Shown here: positions 7,582 through 13,840 of the stretch, in pieces
Position numbering within the stretch: the first letter of the stretch is position 1
Layout: every line of letters begins with the position of its first letter
Assembly: GCA_018969295.1 (NCBI GenBank)
Contig: JAGWYN010000064.1
Location: forward strand, 1-19,785
DNA length: 19,785 nt
Direction: 5' to 3'
DNA from: Chloroflexota bacterium
GTDB taxonomy: Bacteria > Chloroflexota > Anaerolineae > Caldilineales > Caldilineaceae
Position numbers and translations under genes: made by a program
Notes under the pieces: generated by a model
The model's database searches: none
What the model saw: the letters and a program-made list of their open reading frames with translations, nothing else
What the model was told of the DNA's origin: nothing

Positions 7582-8436
7582 ATGCCTTTTCCAAAACAAC
7601 GCCGAATTCTCCAAAGCCGCGCCGGGGTCTACCTGGAAGAAATCATCGGTCTGCAAGCCTGGGATGGCCATCCGATGCTCATGGCAGCAGCGCACCGCCA
7701 CAACGAGCTCGAGCTGAACATGGTGGCACAAGGTACGGCGGTGTACTTTTTTGGCGGGCGACGGGTGACTTTGCCAGCCAATTCGCTCATGCTCTTTTGG
7801 GCCATCGCGCCCCACCAGCTCGTCGATGCCCCCCCCGACACCTTCATGTATTGGCTCACCCTCCCCCTCTCCTGGTTTCTCCATCTGAACTGGCCCGAAC
7901 CCTTCCGCAGAGCAGTGCTCAACAGCGAGCTGATCATCGACCCGACCGCCAGCCCAGAGGACAGACAACGCTTTGTCCAGTGGCAGGCCGACCTGACACG
8001 CAACCAACCGGAAGATCGTGAGGTCATGCTGCTGGAGGTAGAAGCGCGCCTGAAACGGCTTGTGGCCCGGCTCGATCTGACACAGAAGCCCCTGGCCCCT
8101 GCTACCTCTCCCCATCAGGCGAGCCATGTAGAAAAACTTGCTGAATTTCTGGCCGAACACTACCTGGAGCCTCTCAAAATTCCAGAGATCGCCGCCCAAG
8201 TCAACCTCCACCCCCACTACGCGATGGAAATCTTTCAAAAAACTTTTGGGGTGACCATTCTCGAATACTTGAACACGCTGCGTGTGGCACATGCTCAGCA
8301 GCTTCTGGTCAACACCGATCAAAGCGTGCTGGAGATTGCCCTCGAATCGGGCTTTGGCTCAGCCAGTCAATTTTATGTAAATTTTAATCGCCTGTGCGGC
8401 GTTTCTCCCAAAGCCTACCGGGCCTCGCTGCAATAG
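7582..8436 (+). CDS. AraC-family transcriptional regulator
   Basis: A 284-residue cytoplasmic DNA-binding protein. The N-terminal half is a cupin-like sensing domain with H38-R-H40-N-E42-L-E-L and, on a later strand, A-P-H-Q-L-V. This resembles sugar-responsive AraC/MelR-type regulators. The C-terminal third (about 185-284) is the double helix-turn-helix domain: first helix pair around L-K-I-P-E-I-A-A-Q-V-N-L-H-P, second around V-L-E-I-A-L-E-S-G-F-G-S-A-S-Q-F-Y. It ends with the family signature F-N-R-L-C-G-V-S-P-K-A-Y-R. The ATG is preceded by AAGG only one base away, a poor ribosome site, and the promoter abuts it, so leaderless translation is possible. It is divergent from 4383-7430 across about 150 bases and 158 bases upstream of the co-oriented gene at 8595. 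It is therefore well placed to regulate either. The effector is unknown. Confidence 0.92.
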   Translation: MPFPKQRRILQSRAGVYLEEIIGLQAWDGHPMLMAAAHRHNELELNMVAQGTAVYFFGGRRVTLPANSLMLFWAIAPHQLVDAPPDTFMYWLTLPLSWFLHLNWPEPFRRAVLNSELIIDPTASPEDRQRFVQWQADLTRNQPEDREVMLLEVEARLKRLVARLDLTQKPLAPATSPHQASHVEKLAEFLAEHYLEPLKIPEIAAQVNLHPHYAMEIFQKTFGVTILEYLNTLRVAHAQQLLVNTDQSVLEIALESGFGSASQFYVNFNRLCGVSPKAYRASLQ

Positions 8437-8537
8437 CGGCTGGGCTGGCGCCCATTGCCGGTGAGCAACAGGTGGATTCTGTAGGTTGAGTGATGCCAAC
8501 CTTGAAGAGCAGACAGCTTCATGCTGCTGCCGACCTG

Positions 8538-8546
8538 TGGCATACT
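8538..8546 (+). promoter_or_regulatory. Possible extended -10 promoter of the 8595 glycosyltransferase gene
   Basis: TG-G-CATACT sits in the context CCTGTGGCATACT, similar to CCTGTGGTAGTAT before the 1832 gene. The first hexamer base departs from TANNNT. Predicted initiation is near 8553, a 42-base leader before ATG 8595. Confidence 0.35.
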
Positions 8547-8594
8547 GGAGAGCAACAACTGAGAAGCTTCAGCCTTGGTGGAACGTCATCGGCG

Positions 8595-10976
8595 ATGTAC
8601 AGACAACACAGCAACCCTCACGCAGCATCCAACACCGGCGCGGTGCCTGTCGCCGACCGTTCTCTTCTTGCGTCCTCCTACAGCCGCTGGTTGGTCGGCG
8701 CTGCCGTTCTCTGGTTTGTTTTGCTCTTCCTGCTGCTCGTCGGTCTGGCGATGCGCCGTCACTTCAACCACGACGAGCACCAGTTTGTCGCCAGCGCAGC
8801 TGTAATTGCCCACTACGGGCTGCTCCCCTATCGCGATTTCCCCTATTTTCATGTCCCCAATTTGAGTTTTCTCTACGCGCTGGTCTTCCAGTTCACAGAT
8901 TTTTTGCTGCTCGGCGCACGCATGGTCTCGTCGGTCAGCAGCTGGCTGTTGATGGTGCTGCTCTGTACCGCTGCGCTGCGCTGGCTGCACAATCTACGCC
9001 CCAACGAACGGCTGGGGGTGGGACTGCTGCTCACGCTGCTGCTTACCCATATCCCGAGCTTCCGGCACGCCAGCGGTGCAGCGTGGAACCACGATCTGCC
9101 AATTTTGCTGACCCTCCTGGCCAGCACGCTGCAGGTGGCCTGGCTGCGCCGAACGACCCACCCAGCCTTCTGGCTGCTGCCGATCGGCTGGCTGGCTGGC
9201 AGCGCTGCCGGCATCCGCTCTTCGTATCTGCTGACCCTGCCAGTGTTCGCGCTGGCCCTGTTTTTGGGGCTGAGCTGGCGCCAACGACAGTTCTGGTTTT
9301 CTCTGGCCTGGCTGGGAATCGGGTCGCTGGTTGCGGTGCTGCCCGTCCTCTACACCTTCTGGCAGGCGCCCGCCGAATTTTTGTTCGGCAACTGGAGCTA
9401 CGCCGCTTTGAACACCGCCTACTATGCCAGCACGGGTTCCACTGCACCGATGTCCATCGGGCACAAAGGGGTACAGACTCTGCTTTACCTCCTGGAGCCG
9501 GGCAATCTGCTGGTCGCTCTTCTGGCCGGTGCTGCGCTGGCGCGCCTGCACTTCCAGCGGGATACCCGGTCCCATCCTGAACTGGTCTTTCTGTTGTTGC
9601 TGTTGGTCAGCCTGCTGGCCGGCGCCTTTGCCCCGACGCCGCTCCAGCCCCAGTACATTTATGCGCTCTTTCCGACCCTGGCTCTGCTCTTGCTGGCCGC
9701 GCTGGCACGCACCGCCCAGCCCCGCTTCAGCCTGCGGGCCATCGGGGCAGCCGGTCTGGTCGCAGCGTTGTTGGCATTGCCACGCGATGTCGAAGCCCTG
9801 GCGATTCTGTTCGAGCCAGCCGAATGGCTTCCGCTCAAAGTCCACGCTCGCGGCGAATATCTGGCGTCACTGGCAGGCCAGGAACCGGTCGTCACCCTGG
9901 CCCCCACCTATGTTTTGGAAGGAAAAAGACCGATCGACCCGGCTTTTGTCACGGGTCCTTTCGGCTGGCGTGTAGCTCCCCTCCTGGATCCTGCCGAACG
10001 GGCCCGGTTTGGGCTCAAAGGAGCCGAAGAGCTGGCTGCCCGTCCCGGAACAGCGCTTCCCCGGGCAATCCTCACCGGTATCCACGACAACGACGCCGAA
10101 AGCGAGCAGGCGCTGCTGGACTATGCTGCGGCGCAAGGCTATGCGCCGATGGCGTTTCCCGGCCAGGGCACCCTCTGGCTGTTGCCCAAGGCGGCCTGGG
10201 GCGAAACGATCGTCCTGGCAGCTGCGTTGCTGCCCCAGCAGGCGCTGATCCCCGGACAACCGTTCCTCACAACCTTTTATCTTCAGGCACGCCAGCCCAT
10301 CCAAGAAGATCTGAATGTCCTGGTCCGTCTGGTGGCGCCCGACGGGTCGGATCTGCTGCGCAGCGAAGGCTGGCCGTGGGGACGTCCGACCCACAGCTGG
10401 GTCCCCGGCGAAATCTGGCCCGACGGGCATCGTTGGTCGCTCCCGCTCGATGCCCGGCCCGGCCCCTATCGAGTCGAGGTCAGTTTCTATTCTCCTGCTA
10501 CCCTCGAACTGCTAGACACGCCGGTCACAGCCGGCTATTTGATCGTGGCGGATGAACCGTCTGAAGCGACGGCGGCCCAAAAGCCATTGGCTGTCTTTGC
10601 CCAGGGGATTGTCTTGACTGGGCTGGAGCTCCCCGCCGGGCACTGGACACCCGGCCAGACTGTACCGGTGCAGCTTTCTTGGCAGGCAACTTCTCCACGC
10701 CGTGGACGCTACACCACCTTTGTCCATCTGGTCGGGGCGGCTGGGCTGGTGGCCCAGCACGACCAGGAACCCTTCGGCGGGTTTTACCCAACCTCTGACT
10801 GGCTGACCGGGATCTCGGTCACCGACCGCTCCCCGCTGGCCCTGCCCGCTGACCTGCCACCGGGCGAATATCAACTCTGGGTCGGGCTGTACGATTCCAA
10901 CACCGGCCAGCGGCTGGCCCAGCTCCAAGACGGCGGCGGCGATGCGTTTGCAGCCGCCACCGTTCAGGTTCGCTGA
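8595..10976 (+). CDS. GT-C type (family 39-like) membrane glycosyltransferase with two C-terminal beta-type modules
   Basis: A 793-residue polytopic membrane protein. After a short polar N-terminus and a first helix (about 31-52) comes the acidic loop motif F-N-H-D-E-H-Q (D60, E61). Y-R-D-F-P-Y-F-H-V-P-N follows, the pattern of a large bacterial glycosyltransferase 39-like subfamily expected to use a lipid-phosphate sugar. Helices continue to about residue 420. From about 535 two tandem soluble modules follow. The first has R-S-E-G-W-P-W-G-R-P-T-H-S-W, almost the same as in the 17044 protein. The second has Y-T-T-F-V-H-L-V, H-D-Q-E-P-F-G-G-F-Y-P-T-S-D-W and V-G-L-Y-D-S-N-T-G-Q-R-L. The frame is open to GTG 8490 and ATG 8493, but these lie upstream of the predicted -10 and encode a polar stretch unlike a signal. 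ATG 8595 is chosen, with only a weak ribosome site. Substrates are unknown. Confidence 0.8.
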   Translation: MYRQHSNPHAASNTGAVPVADRSLLASSYSRWLVGAAVLWFVLLFLLLVGLAMRRHFNHDEHQFVASAAVIAHYGLLPYRDFPYFHVPNLSFLYALVFQFTDFLLLGARMVSSVSSWLLMVLLCTAALRWLHNLRPNERLGVGLLLTLLLTHIPSFRHASGAAWNHDLPILLTLLASTLQVAWLRRTTHPAFWLLPIGWLAGSAAGIRSSYLLTLPVFALALFLGLSWRQRQFWFSLAWLGIGSLVAVLPVLYTFWQAPAEFLFGNWSYAALNTAYYASTGSTAPMSIGHKGVQTLLYLLEPGNLLVALLAGAALARLHFQRDTRSHPELVFLLLLLVSLLAGAFAPTPLQPQYIYALFPTLALLLLAALARTAQPRFSLRAIGAAGLVAALLALPRDVEALAILFEPAEWLPLKVHARGEYLASLAGQEPVVTLAPTYVLEGKRPIDPAFVTGPFGWRVAPLLDPAERARFGLKGAEELAARPGTALPRAILTGIHDNDAESEQALLDYAAAQGYAPMAFPGQGTLWLLPKAAWGETIVLAAALLPQQALIPGQPFLTTFYLQARQPIQEDLNVLVRLVAPDGSDLLRSEGWPWGRPTHSWVPGEIWPDGHRWSLPLDARPGPYRVEVSFYSPATLELLDTPVTAGYLIVADEPSEATAAQKPLAVFAQGIVLTGLELPAGHWTPGQTVPVQLSWQATSPRRGRYTTFVHLVGAAGLVAQHDQEPFGGFYPTSDWLTGISVTDRSPLALPADLPPGEYQLWVGLYDSNTGQRLAQLQDGGGDAFAAATVQVR

Positions 10977-11056
10977 ACAGCCCGCTCATTCGTGCGTTTC
11001 CGGGATATGAAGCATGAATGTCGCTCCGAAGCACTCGGTGCAATCCATGAGACAAT

Positions 11057-11170
11057 TTACCATGCAGCGTCCATCCATTGGCAACGCTCTTCCATCAGGG
11101 CATAGATGGGCAAAATCGAGCTGATAGTCAGCCATAGATGCGTGTCAGTCAGATAGGTTTGGGCATCCAT
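11057..11170 (-). CDS. Candidate small hydrophobic peptide (37 residues)
   Basis: An ATG-to-TAA frame of 37 codons with a good ribosome site: GAGGAAGG on the minus strand at 11174-11181, with GAGG seven bases before the ATG. The middle, H-L-W-L-T-I-S-S-I-L-P-I-Y-A-L-M, is hydrophobic enough for one membrane span. The tail M-E-E-R-C-Q-W-M-D-A-A-W is polar. A plausible minus-strand promoter lies at 11276-11284, and a hairpin lies in the intervening leader. No family is recognised. It could be a small membrane peptide (type I toxin-like size and makeup), a fragment of a lost gene, or a chance frame. Confidence 0.3.
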   Translation of the reverse strand: MDAQTYLTDTHLWLTISSILPIYALMEERCQWMDAAW

Positions 11171-11199
11171 CAGCCTTCCTCGCCAGTCGAGGTATTTCT

Positions 11200-11318
11200 A
11201 GTACACGTCGGCCCAGATAAATCCACGAATTCATGTGACGCAATCCGGCGGATTGCAGGCTGCACACTCGATCAGAGTGTATCACCATATCAACGAGTTG
11301 TTTGCGCCGACGTGTACT
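11200..11318. repeat. 119-bp element bounded by 13-bp perfect inverted repeats with two internal hairpins
   Basis: AGTACACGTCGGC (11200-11212) is exactly complementary to GCCGACGTGTACT (11306-11318). Inside lie GCAATCC-GGC-GGATTGC (11240-11256, 7-bp stem, 3-base loop) and ACACTC-GATCA-GAGTGT (11264-11280, 6-bp stem). A smaller CAAC/GTTG pair lies at 11291-11300. No target-site duplication is seen outside the arms and no transposase is present. It could be a miniature inverted-repeat element, a structured RNA or a recombination site. Function is not identified. Confidence 0.55.
11276..11284 (-). promoter_or_regulatory. Possible extended -10 promoter inside the inverted-repeat element
   Basis: The minus strand reads TG-A-TACACT, fitting TG-N-TANNNT and close to TG-G-TACACT at 17018-17026. 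Transcription from about 11269 would run through the GCAATCC hairpin and the left arm of the element into the small frame at 11057-11170. Confidence 0.3.
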
Positions 11319-11355
11319 GGGCAGAGTAGCGTATATCGCAAAAGGAACTTCGCTC

Positions 11356-11394
11356 TATGAAGTCGGTTGAGTCCTCGAGTTGTCCGGCTTCATA
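11356..11394. other. Inverted repeat / hairpin in the non-coding stretch before the DUF4276 gene
   Basis: TATGAAGTCGG (11356-11366) pairs with CCGGCTTCATA (11384-11394) over 11 positions; the single mismatch would be a G-U pair in RNA read on the plus strand. The loop is 17 bases. It lies in the gene-free stretch 10977-11439 and downstream of the ATPase-DUF4276 pair. Confidence 0.4.
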
Positions 11395-11402
11395 AAACGC
11401 TG

Positions 11403-11421
11403 AGGGCGTCGAAGCCCTTTT
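11403..11421. terminator. Weak terminator-like hairpin next to the DUF4276 gene 3' end
   Basis: AGGGC-GTCGAA-GCCCT forms a 5-bp stem. A TTTT run overlaps its end on the plus strand. On the minus strand the hairpin follows the DUF4276 stop (11440) by about 20 bases and a TTTT comes five bases later. The stem is short, so efficiency is doubtful in either direction. Confidence 0.35.
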
Positions 11422-11439
11422 CGGAGGTGCCGATTTTGT

Positions 11440-12039
11440 TCATAGTTCTGCTTGTAGAATCGCTTTCATCCTGGCAAAGCTGGGCAGGTGCGTCGCCAGC
11501 ACGGCAGGATTTAGTTCGGCAAGCACAGTAAAAGAACGCTTACCTTTGGTATAGGCATTGGTGCAGTCACGTGTAGCGCGTTGCAGAGCGCTTTGAATCT
11601 CCTCGCGGCTGCGCTCTTCCAGGTTGCGAAGCGGCAGCAATGCCCGTTCTCGAAACTCTTGCGCATAATGTGTGCGCAAGGTTGCGATGTCTGCAACGAT
11701 CCATGTCTCCATGCACGTCGTCATGAAGAGCACTTGTCTGTCATTGGCGTCGCGCGGCTTTATCCATCCATCAAAAATTTGCAGATGTGTCCAAGCTGCG
11801 TCGATATCTGTCAGCGGCACTTCACTGTCAAGCAGGAGACCAATGAAGTCGTCGTCACAGGCCTTCTTCAATTTATCCTGAAACCTTGCCAATGCATCGC
11901 CCCGCCCGCCACAGGCGACGAGCCTCGGCATCTTGCTGTCCGGCAGGGTCTTCGCCAGCAATTTACGAAAGCCTTCGCGACAGCGCACGTGCAGGTCCTT
12001 GCTGTCGCCGCCACCTTCGAGGTAGATGACAGCGCTCAC
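11440..12039 (-). CDS. DUF4276 family protein, second gene of an ATPase pair (putative TOPRIM-like effector)
   Basis: A 199-residue soluble protein matching the DUF4276 pattern. It shows Y-L-E-G-G-G-D-S-K-D-L (E8), M-P-R-L-V-A-C-G-G-R-G-D-A, L-L-L-D-S-E (D71, E73), F-M-T-T-C-M-E-T-W-I-V-A-D, and the C-terminal Y-x-K-G-K-R-S-F. The early glutamate followed by an acidic D-x-E after a hydrophobic strand recalls a TOPRIM metal-binding fold as in OLD-type nucleases. That link is inference. The frame opens to 12102, but GTG 12039 is chosen because GGAGGG (12048-12053) lies eight bases away. That GTG overlaps the ATPase stop as GTGA, the classic sign of translational coupling. With the ATPase it probably forms one complex. 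What it cuts or modifies is unknown. Confidence 0.85.
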   Translation of the reverse strand: MSAVIYLEGGGDSKDLHVRCREGFRKLLAKTLPDSKMPRLVACGGRGDALARFQDKLKKACDDDFIGLLLDSEVPLTDIDAAWTHLQIFDGWIKPRDANDRQVLFMTTCMETWIVADIATLRTHYAQEFRERALLPLRNLEERSREEIQSALQRATRDCTNAYTKGKRSFTVLAELNPAVLATHLPSFARMKAILQAEL

Positions 12040-13223
12040 CAGCGGGTCCCTCCAATTTCGCCGCGTGTCCACAAATCGCCGAGGCGATACTTTTGCAGCC
12101 ACGGCGCCAATTCTTCACCATTCAGCCGGCGGGTGACGGTGTGCCCCTGGTGCTTCTCACAGACAACGATGGTTTCAGGATGATCAGTCAACGCGTCGAC
12201 CAGGATGTCAGAATGCGTTGTGACGATCAACTGCGTGCGGTCAGACGCCGCCAGCAGCAGGTCAGCCAGCTTGGGGAGGATGTCGGGGTGCAACCCAAGT
12301 TCCGGCTCTTCGATGCCGATCAATGGCGGCGGCTCCGGGTTGCACAGGATGGCGAGCAGACAAAGATAACGCAGCGTGCCGTCGGAGAGACGGGTGGCCG
12401 GAATGGTGAAGTCCCCTTCGGTGAAGAAGACCTGCACCGTGCCCCCCTCGACGCTGACATCAAAGTCGGACAACCCTTCATAGAGATCGCTCAACGCGCT
12501 GAGGATCGCCCGCTTCGCCTTGGGATTTCGGCGCAGACGATTGAGAAAGAGACCAAGATTCGAGAAGTCTTCTTCCAAGCGGTCGCTGCGCATGTCTGCC
12601 AGTTGCGGCTCGCGAAAAACGGTGTTGCGGCCAAACGCCCACTCGCGGTAGAGGCGAATCTGCTCATAGACGGTGGCAAGATAGGTGATCACCGGATAGT
12701 TTTCGGGGTCGCGGCGTTGCGCCAGGATGGAGACGTCGGGCGTCACCGACTCGCGTTCCAGACCGCGACGCTCGTCATTGATCATGGAGATCACTGGTTT
12801 GCCTCGCTGATAGCGGTAGTAAATATAGGGCTGCGTCTGACCTTCGTAGGGCCATTCGTTCTCAATCGTCTCGTCGTCAAGATGGAAACTCTGCTGACGC
12901 GCACTGAACTCTACAACATGACGCAAAGGCTGCACACCGTGTGGATTATACACTACAGCATCGAGCGTGGCGGCAGCCTGTCTGTCACCTTTCCAAATCC
13001 ATTCGGAGACGCCGCCGCCCTTGCGCACGACCGCACGCATATCGCCCGGCGCTGCACGCAGCAGTGCAATGGCTTCCAGCAGGTTGGACTTGCCGGAGCC
13101 GTTTGGCCCGATAAGAACGTTGAGCGCACCCAGAGCCAACGGTTCGCTTTCCGGCCCATAAGAAAGCAGGTTCTTGAGATGAAGTTGGTGGAAAAGGCGG
13201 GCGTCGCTGCCATTTTGTGTCAT
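12036..13223 (-). CDS. AAA family ATPase, SMC/RecF (AAA_21)-like, first gene of the pair with DUF4276
   Basis: A 395-residue ATPase of the ABC/RecF type. Walker A is G-P-N-G-S-G-K-S (39-46), the signature is L-S-D-G-T (279-283), Walker B is L-I-G-I-E-E-P-E (301-308), followed by L-G-L-H-P, and the H-loop is T-T-H-S-D (H337). The middle, about 100-250, is the family-variable arm without a long coiled coil, so it is not a true SMC. Such solitary ATPases usually act as sensor or motor for a linked effector, as in OLD, Gabija and PARIS-like anti-phage systems. The gene is immediately followed, with a 4-base overlap, by DUF4276. ATG 13223 has only a weak ribosome site and no convincing promoter was found. 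It lies in an AT-richer island with a ruined methyltransferase next door. Confidence 0.9.
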   Translation of the reverse strand: MTQNGSDARLFHQLHLKNLLSYGPESEPLALGALNVLIGPNGSGKSNLLEAIALLRAAPGDMRAVVRKGGGVSEWIWKGDRQAAATLDAVVYNPHGVQPLRHVVEFSARQQSFHLDDETIENEWPYEGQTQPYIYYRYQRGKPVISMINDERRGLERESVTPDVSILAQRRDPENYPVITYLATVYEQIRLYREWAFGRNTVFREPQLADMRSDRLEEDFSNLGLFLNRLRRNPKAKRAILSALSDLYEGLSDFDVSVEGGTVQVFFTEGDFTIPATRLSDGTLRYLCLLAILCNPEPPPLIGIEEPELGLHPDILPKLADLLLAASDRTQLIVTTHSDILVDALTDHPETIVVCEKHQGHTVTRRLNGEELAPWLQKYRLGDLWTRGEIGGTRW

Positions 13224-13281
13224 CGTAGTGCATCTTTCTCGGTGAACCGCACAGAGAACTCCTGTCTTGGACTCTACAACG

Positions 13282-13422
13282 AAACTGCAACCCTGTCAGC
13301 CGTCTGATCTCCGTATAGAGTTCCGTCATCTTTTGTTCATAGGATAGCTCAGGATCTTATTTCAGTCCGTTTTGCTGTCCAAATTTCTCGGCCCACGATA
13401 CTTTGTTGGCTTGGCCAATCAC
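13282..13422 (-). pseudogene. Possible remnant of a gene that followed the methyltransferase
   Basis: Four bases after the methyltransferase remnant stops, a GTG opens V-I-G-Q-A-N-K-V-S-W-A-E-K-F-G-Q-Q-N-G-L-K then TAA. The same frame continues with protein-like D-P-E-L-S-Y-E-Q-K-M-T-E-L-Y, then T-E-I-R-R-L-T-G-L-Q-F. The spacing suits a second operon gene, perhaps the partner nuclease of a restriction-modification pair, interrupted by a stop and truncated. No family is recognised, so this is weakly supported. Confidence 0.2.
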
Positions 13423-13426
13423 AGTT

Positions 13427-13639
13427 CTATCGGAAAAGTGCCAGCACTTCCCCCGCCTTGTTTCGGTGGTTTCCATCTTGACTGATATAGCGCTGAACTT
13501 GCAAACCCGCAATCTCGGCCCCAGCACCCGCCCCAGATCCGACAAACGGCTCGATCAGGCGTTTGCCCATCGGCAAAATCTTACGGATCTGCTTCACAAT
13601 CTGAAATTTGTTGCCTGCCCACTTCAAAAACGGCTTCAT
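13427..13639 (-). pseudogene. Remnant of a Dam-type (D12 class) adenine-N6 DNA methyltransferase with its middle deleted
   Basis: The 70-codon frame begins M-K-P-F-L-K-W-A-G-N-K and continues to L-I-E-P-F-V-G-S-G-A. This is the typical N-terminus of Dam/DpnIIA methyltransferases, including the AdoMet-binding F-x-G-x-G motif. It then passes within a few residues to L-Q-V-Q-R-Y-I-S-Q-D-G-N-H-R-N-K-A-G-E-V-L-A-L-F, the usual C-terminal ending of the same family (compare R-x-I-S-x-N/D-G-x-x-R-x-K-x-x-E-L/V-L-A-L in Dam). About 200 residues, including the catalytic D-P-P-Y motif, are missing, so it cannot be active. Because the join keeps the frame, a short peptide could still be made. It is co-oriented with the ATPase pair, and a likely promoter lies at 13771-13779. 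Confidence 0.75.
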
Positions 13640-13770
13640 CTACTTATCGGATGGGAGGTTCCTCAATCGTTTGATTTGGTCGCACTGGATAGCACGTGTG
13701 TGCCGAACAATGCTTTTGGGGGAGCACTCTTTGCGTTTGTATTGGTTTCAGAATTGTCTGTCATGTCAAG

Positions 13771-13779
13771 ATTCTACCA
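13771..13779 (-). promoter_or_regulatory. Extended -10 promoter upstream of the methyltransferase remnant
   Basis: The minus strand reads TG-G-TAGAAT within TGTGGTAGAAT, nearly the same as TGTGGTAGTAT before the 1832 gene. Predicted initiation near 13764 would give a leader of about 125 bases to ATG 13639. Confidence 0.4.
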
Positions 13780-13798
13780 CAAGCTTGCGTTTGACATG

Positions 13799-13840
13799 TT
13801 CGTGTACGACGCCAACACCGGCCAGCCCCTTCATTCCTGA
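13799..13840 (+). pseudogene. 3' remnant of a glycosyltransferase-type gene (C-terminal module end only)
   Basis: The plus frame reads F-V-Y-D-A-N-T-G-Q-P-L-H-S then TGA. It matches the conserved ending of the intact genes, e.g. L-Y-D-S-N-T-G-Q-R-L in 8595-10976. At DNA level GTACGA-(2 changes)-CCAACACCGGCCAG is shared with that gene around 10885-10910. Its stop overlaps the stop of the minus-strand gene 13831-16860, the same convergent arrangement as 1832/4383. It therefore looks like the last scrap of a plus-strand gene whose remainder was lost when the island to its left arrived. Confidence 0.5.

Noticed and set aside
11200..11318. Insertion sequence or integron attC site
   Set aside because: No transposase or integrase gene is present, no target duplication flanks the arms, and the ends lack the attC R'/R'' consensus (GTTRRRY / RYYYAAC). 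It is kept only as an unexplained repeat element.
11138..11329. 63-codon plus-strand frame across the inverted-repeat element
   Set aside because: It runs through both hairpins and both arms, has no ribosome site, and resembles no protein. Structure of the DNA explains the region better.
12093..13307. 404-codon plus-strand open frame
   Set aside because: Lies opposite the ATPase, whose four nucleotide-binding motifs are intact. The plus frame shows no domain.
13357..13545. 62-codon minus-strand frame starting inside the methyltransferase remnant
   Set aside because: Its first 40 codons are out of frame with the recognisable methyltransferase C-terminus. Only the part after the methyltransferase stop is kept as a possible remnant.
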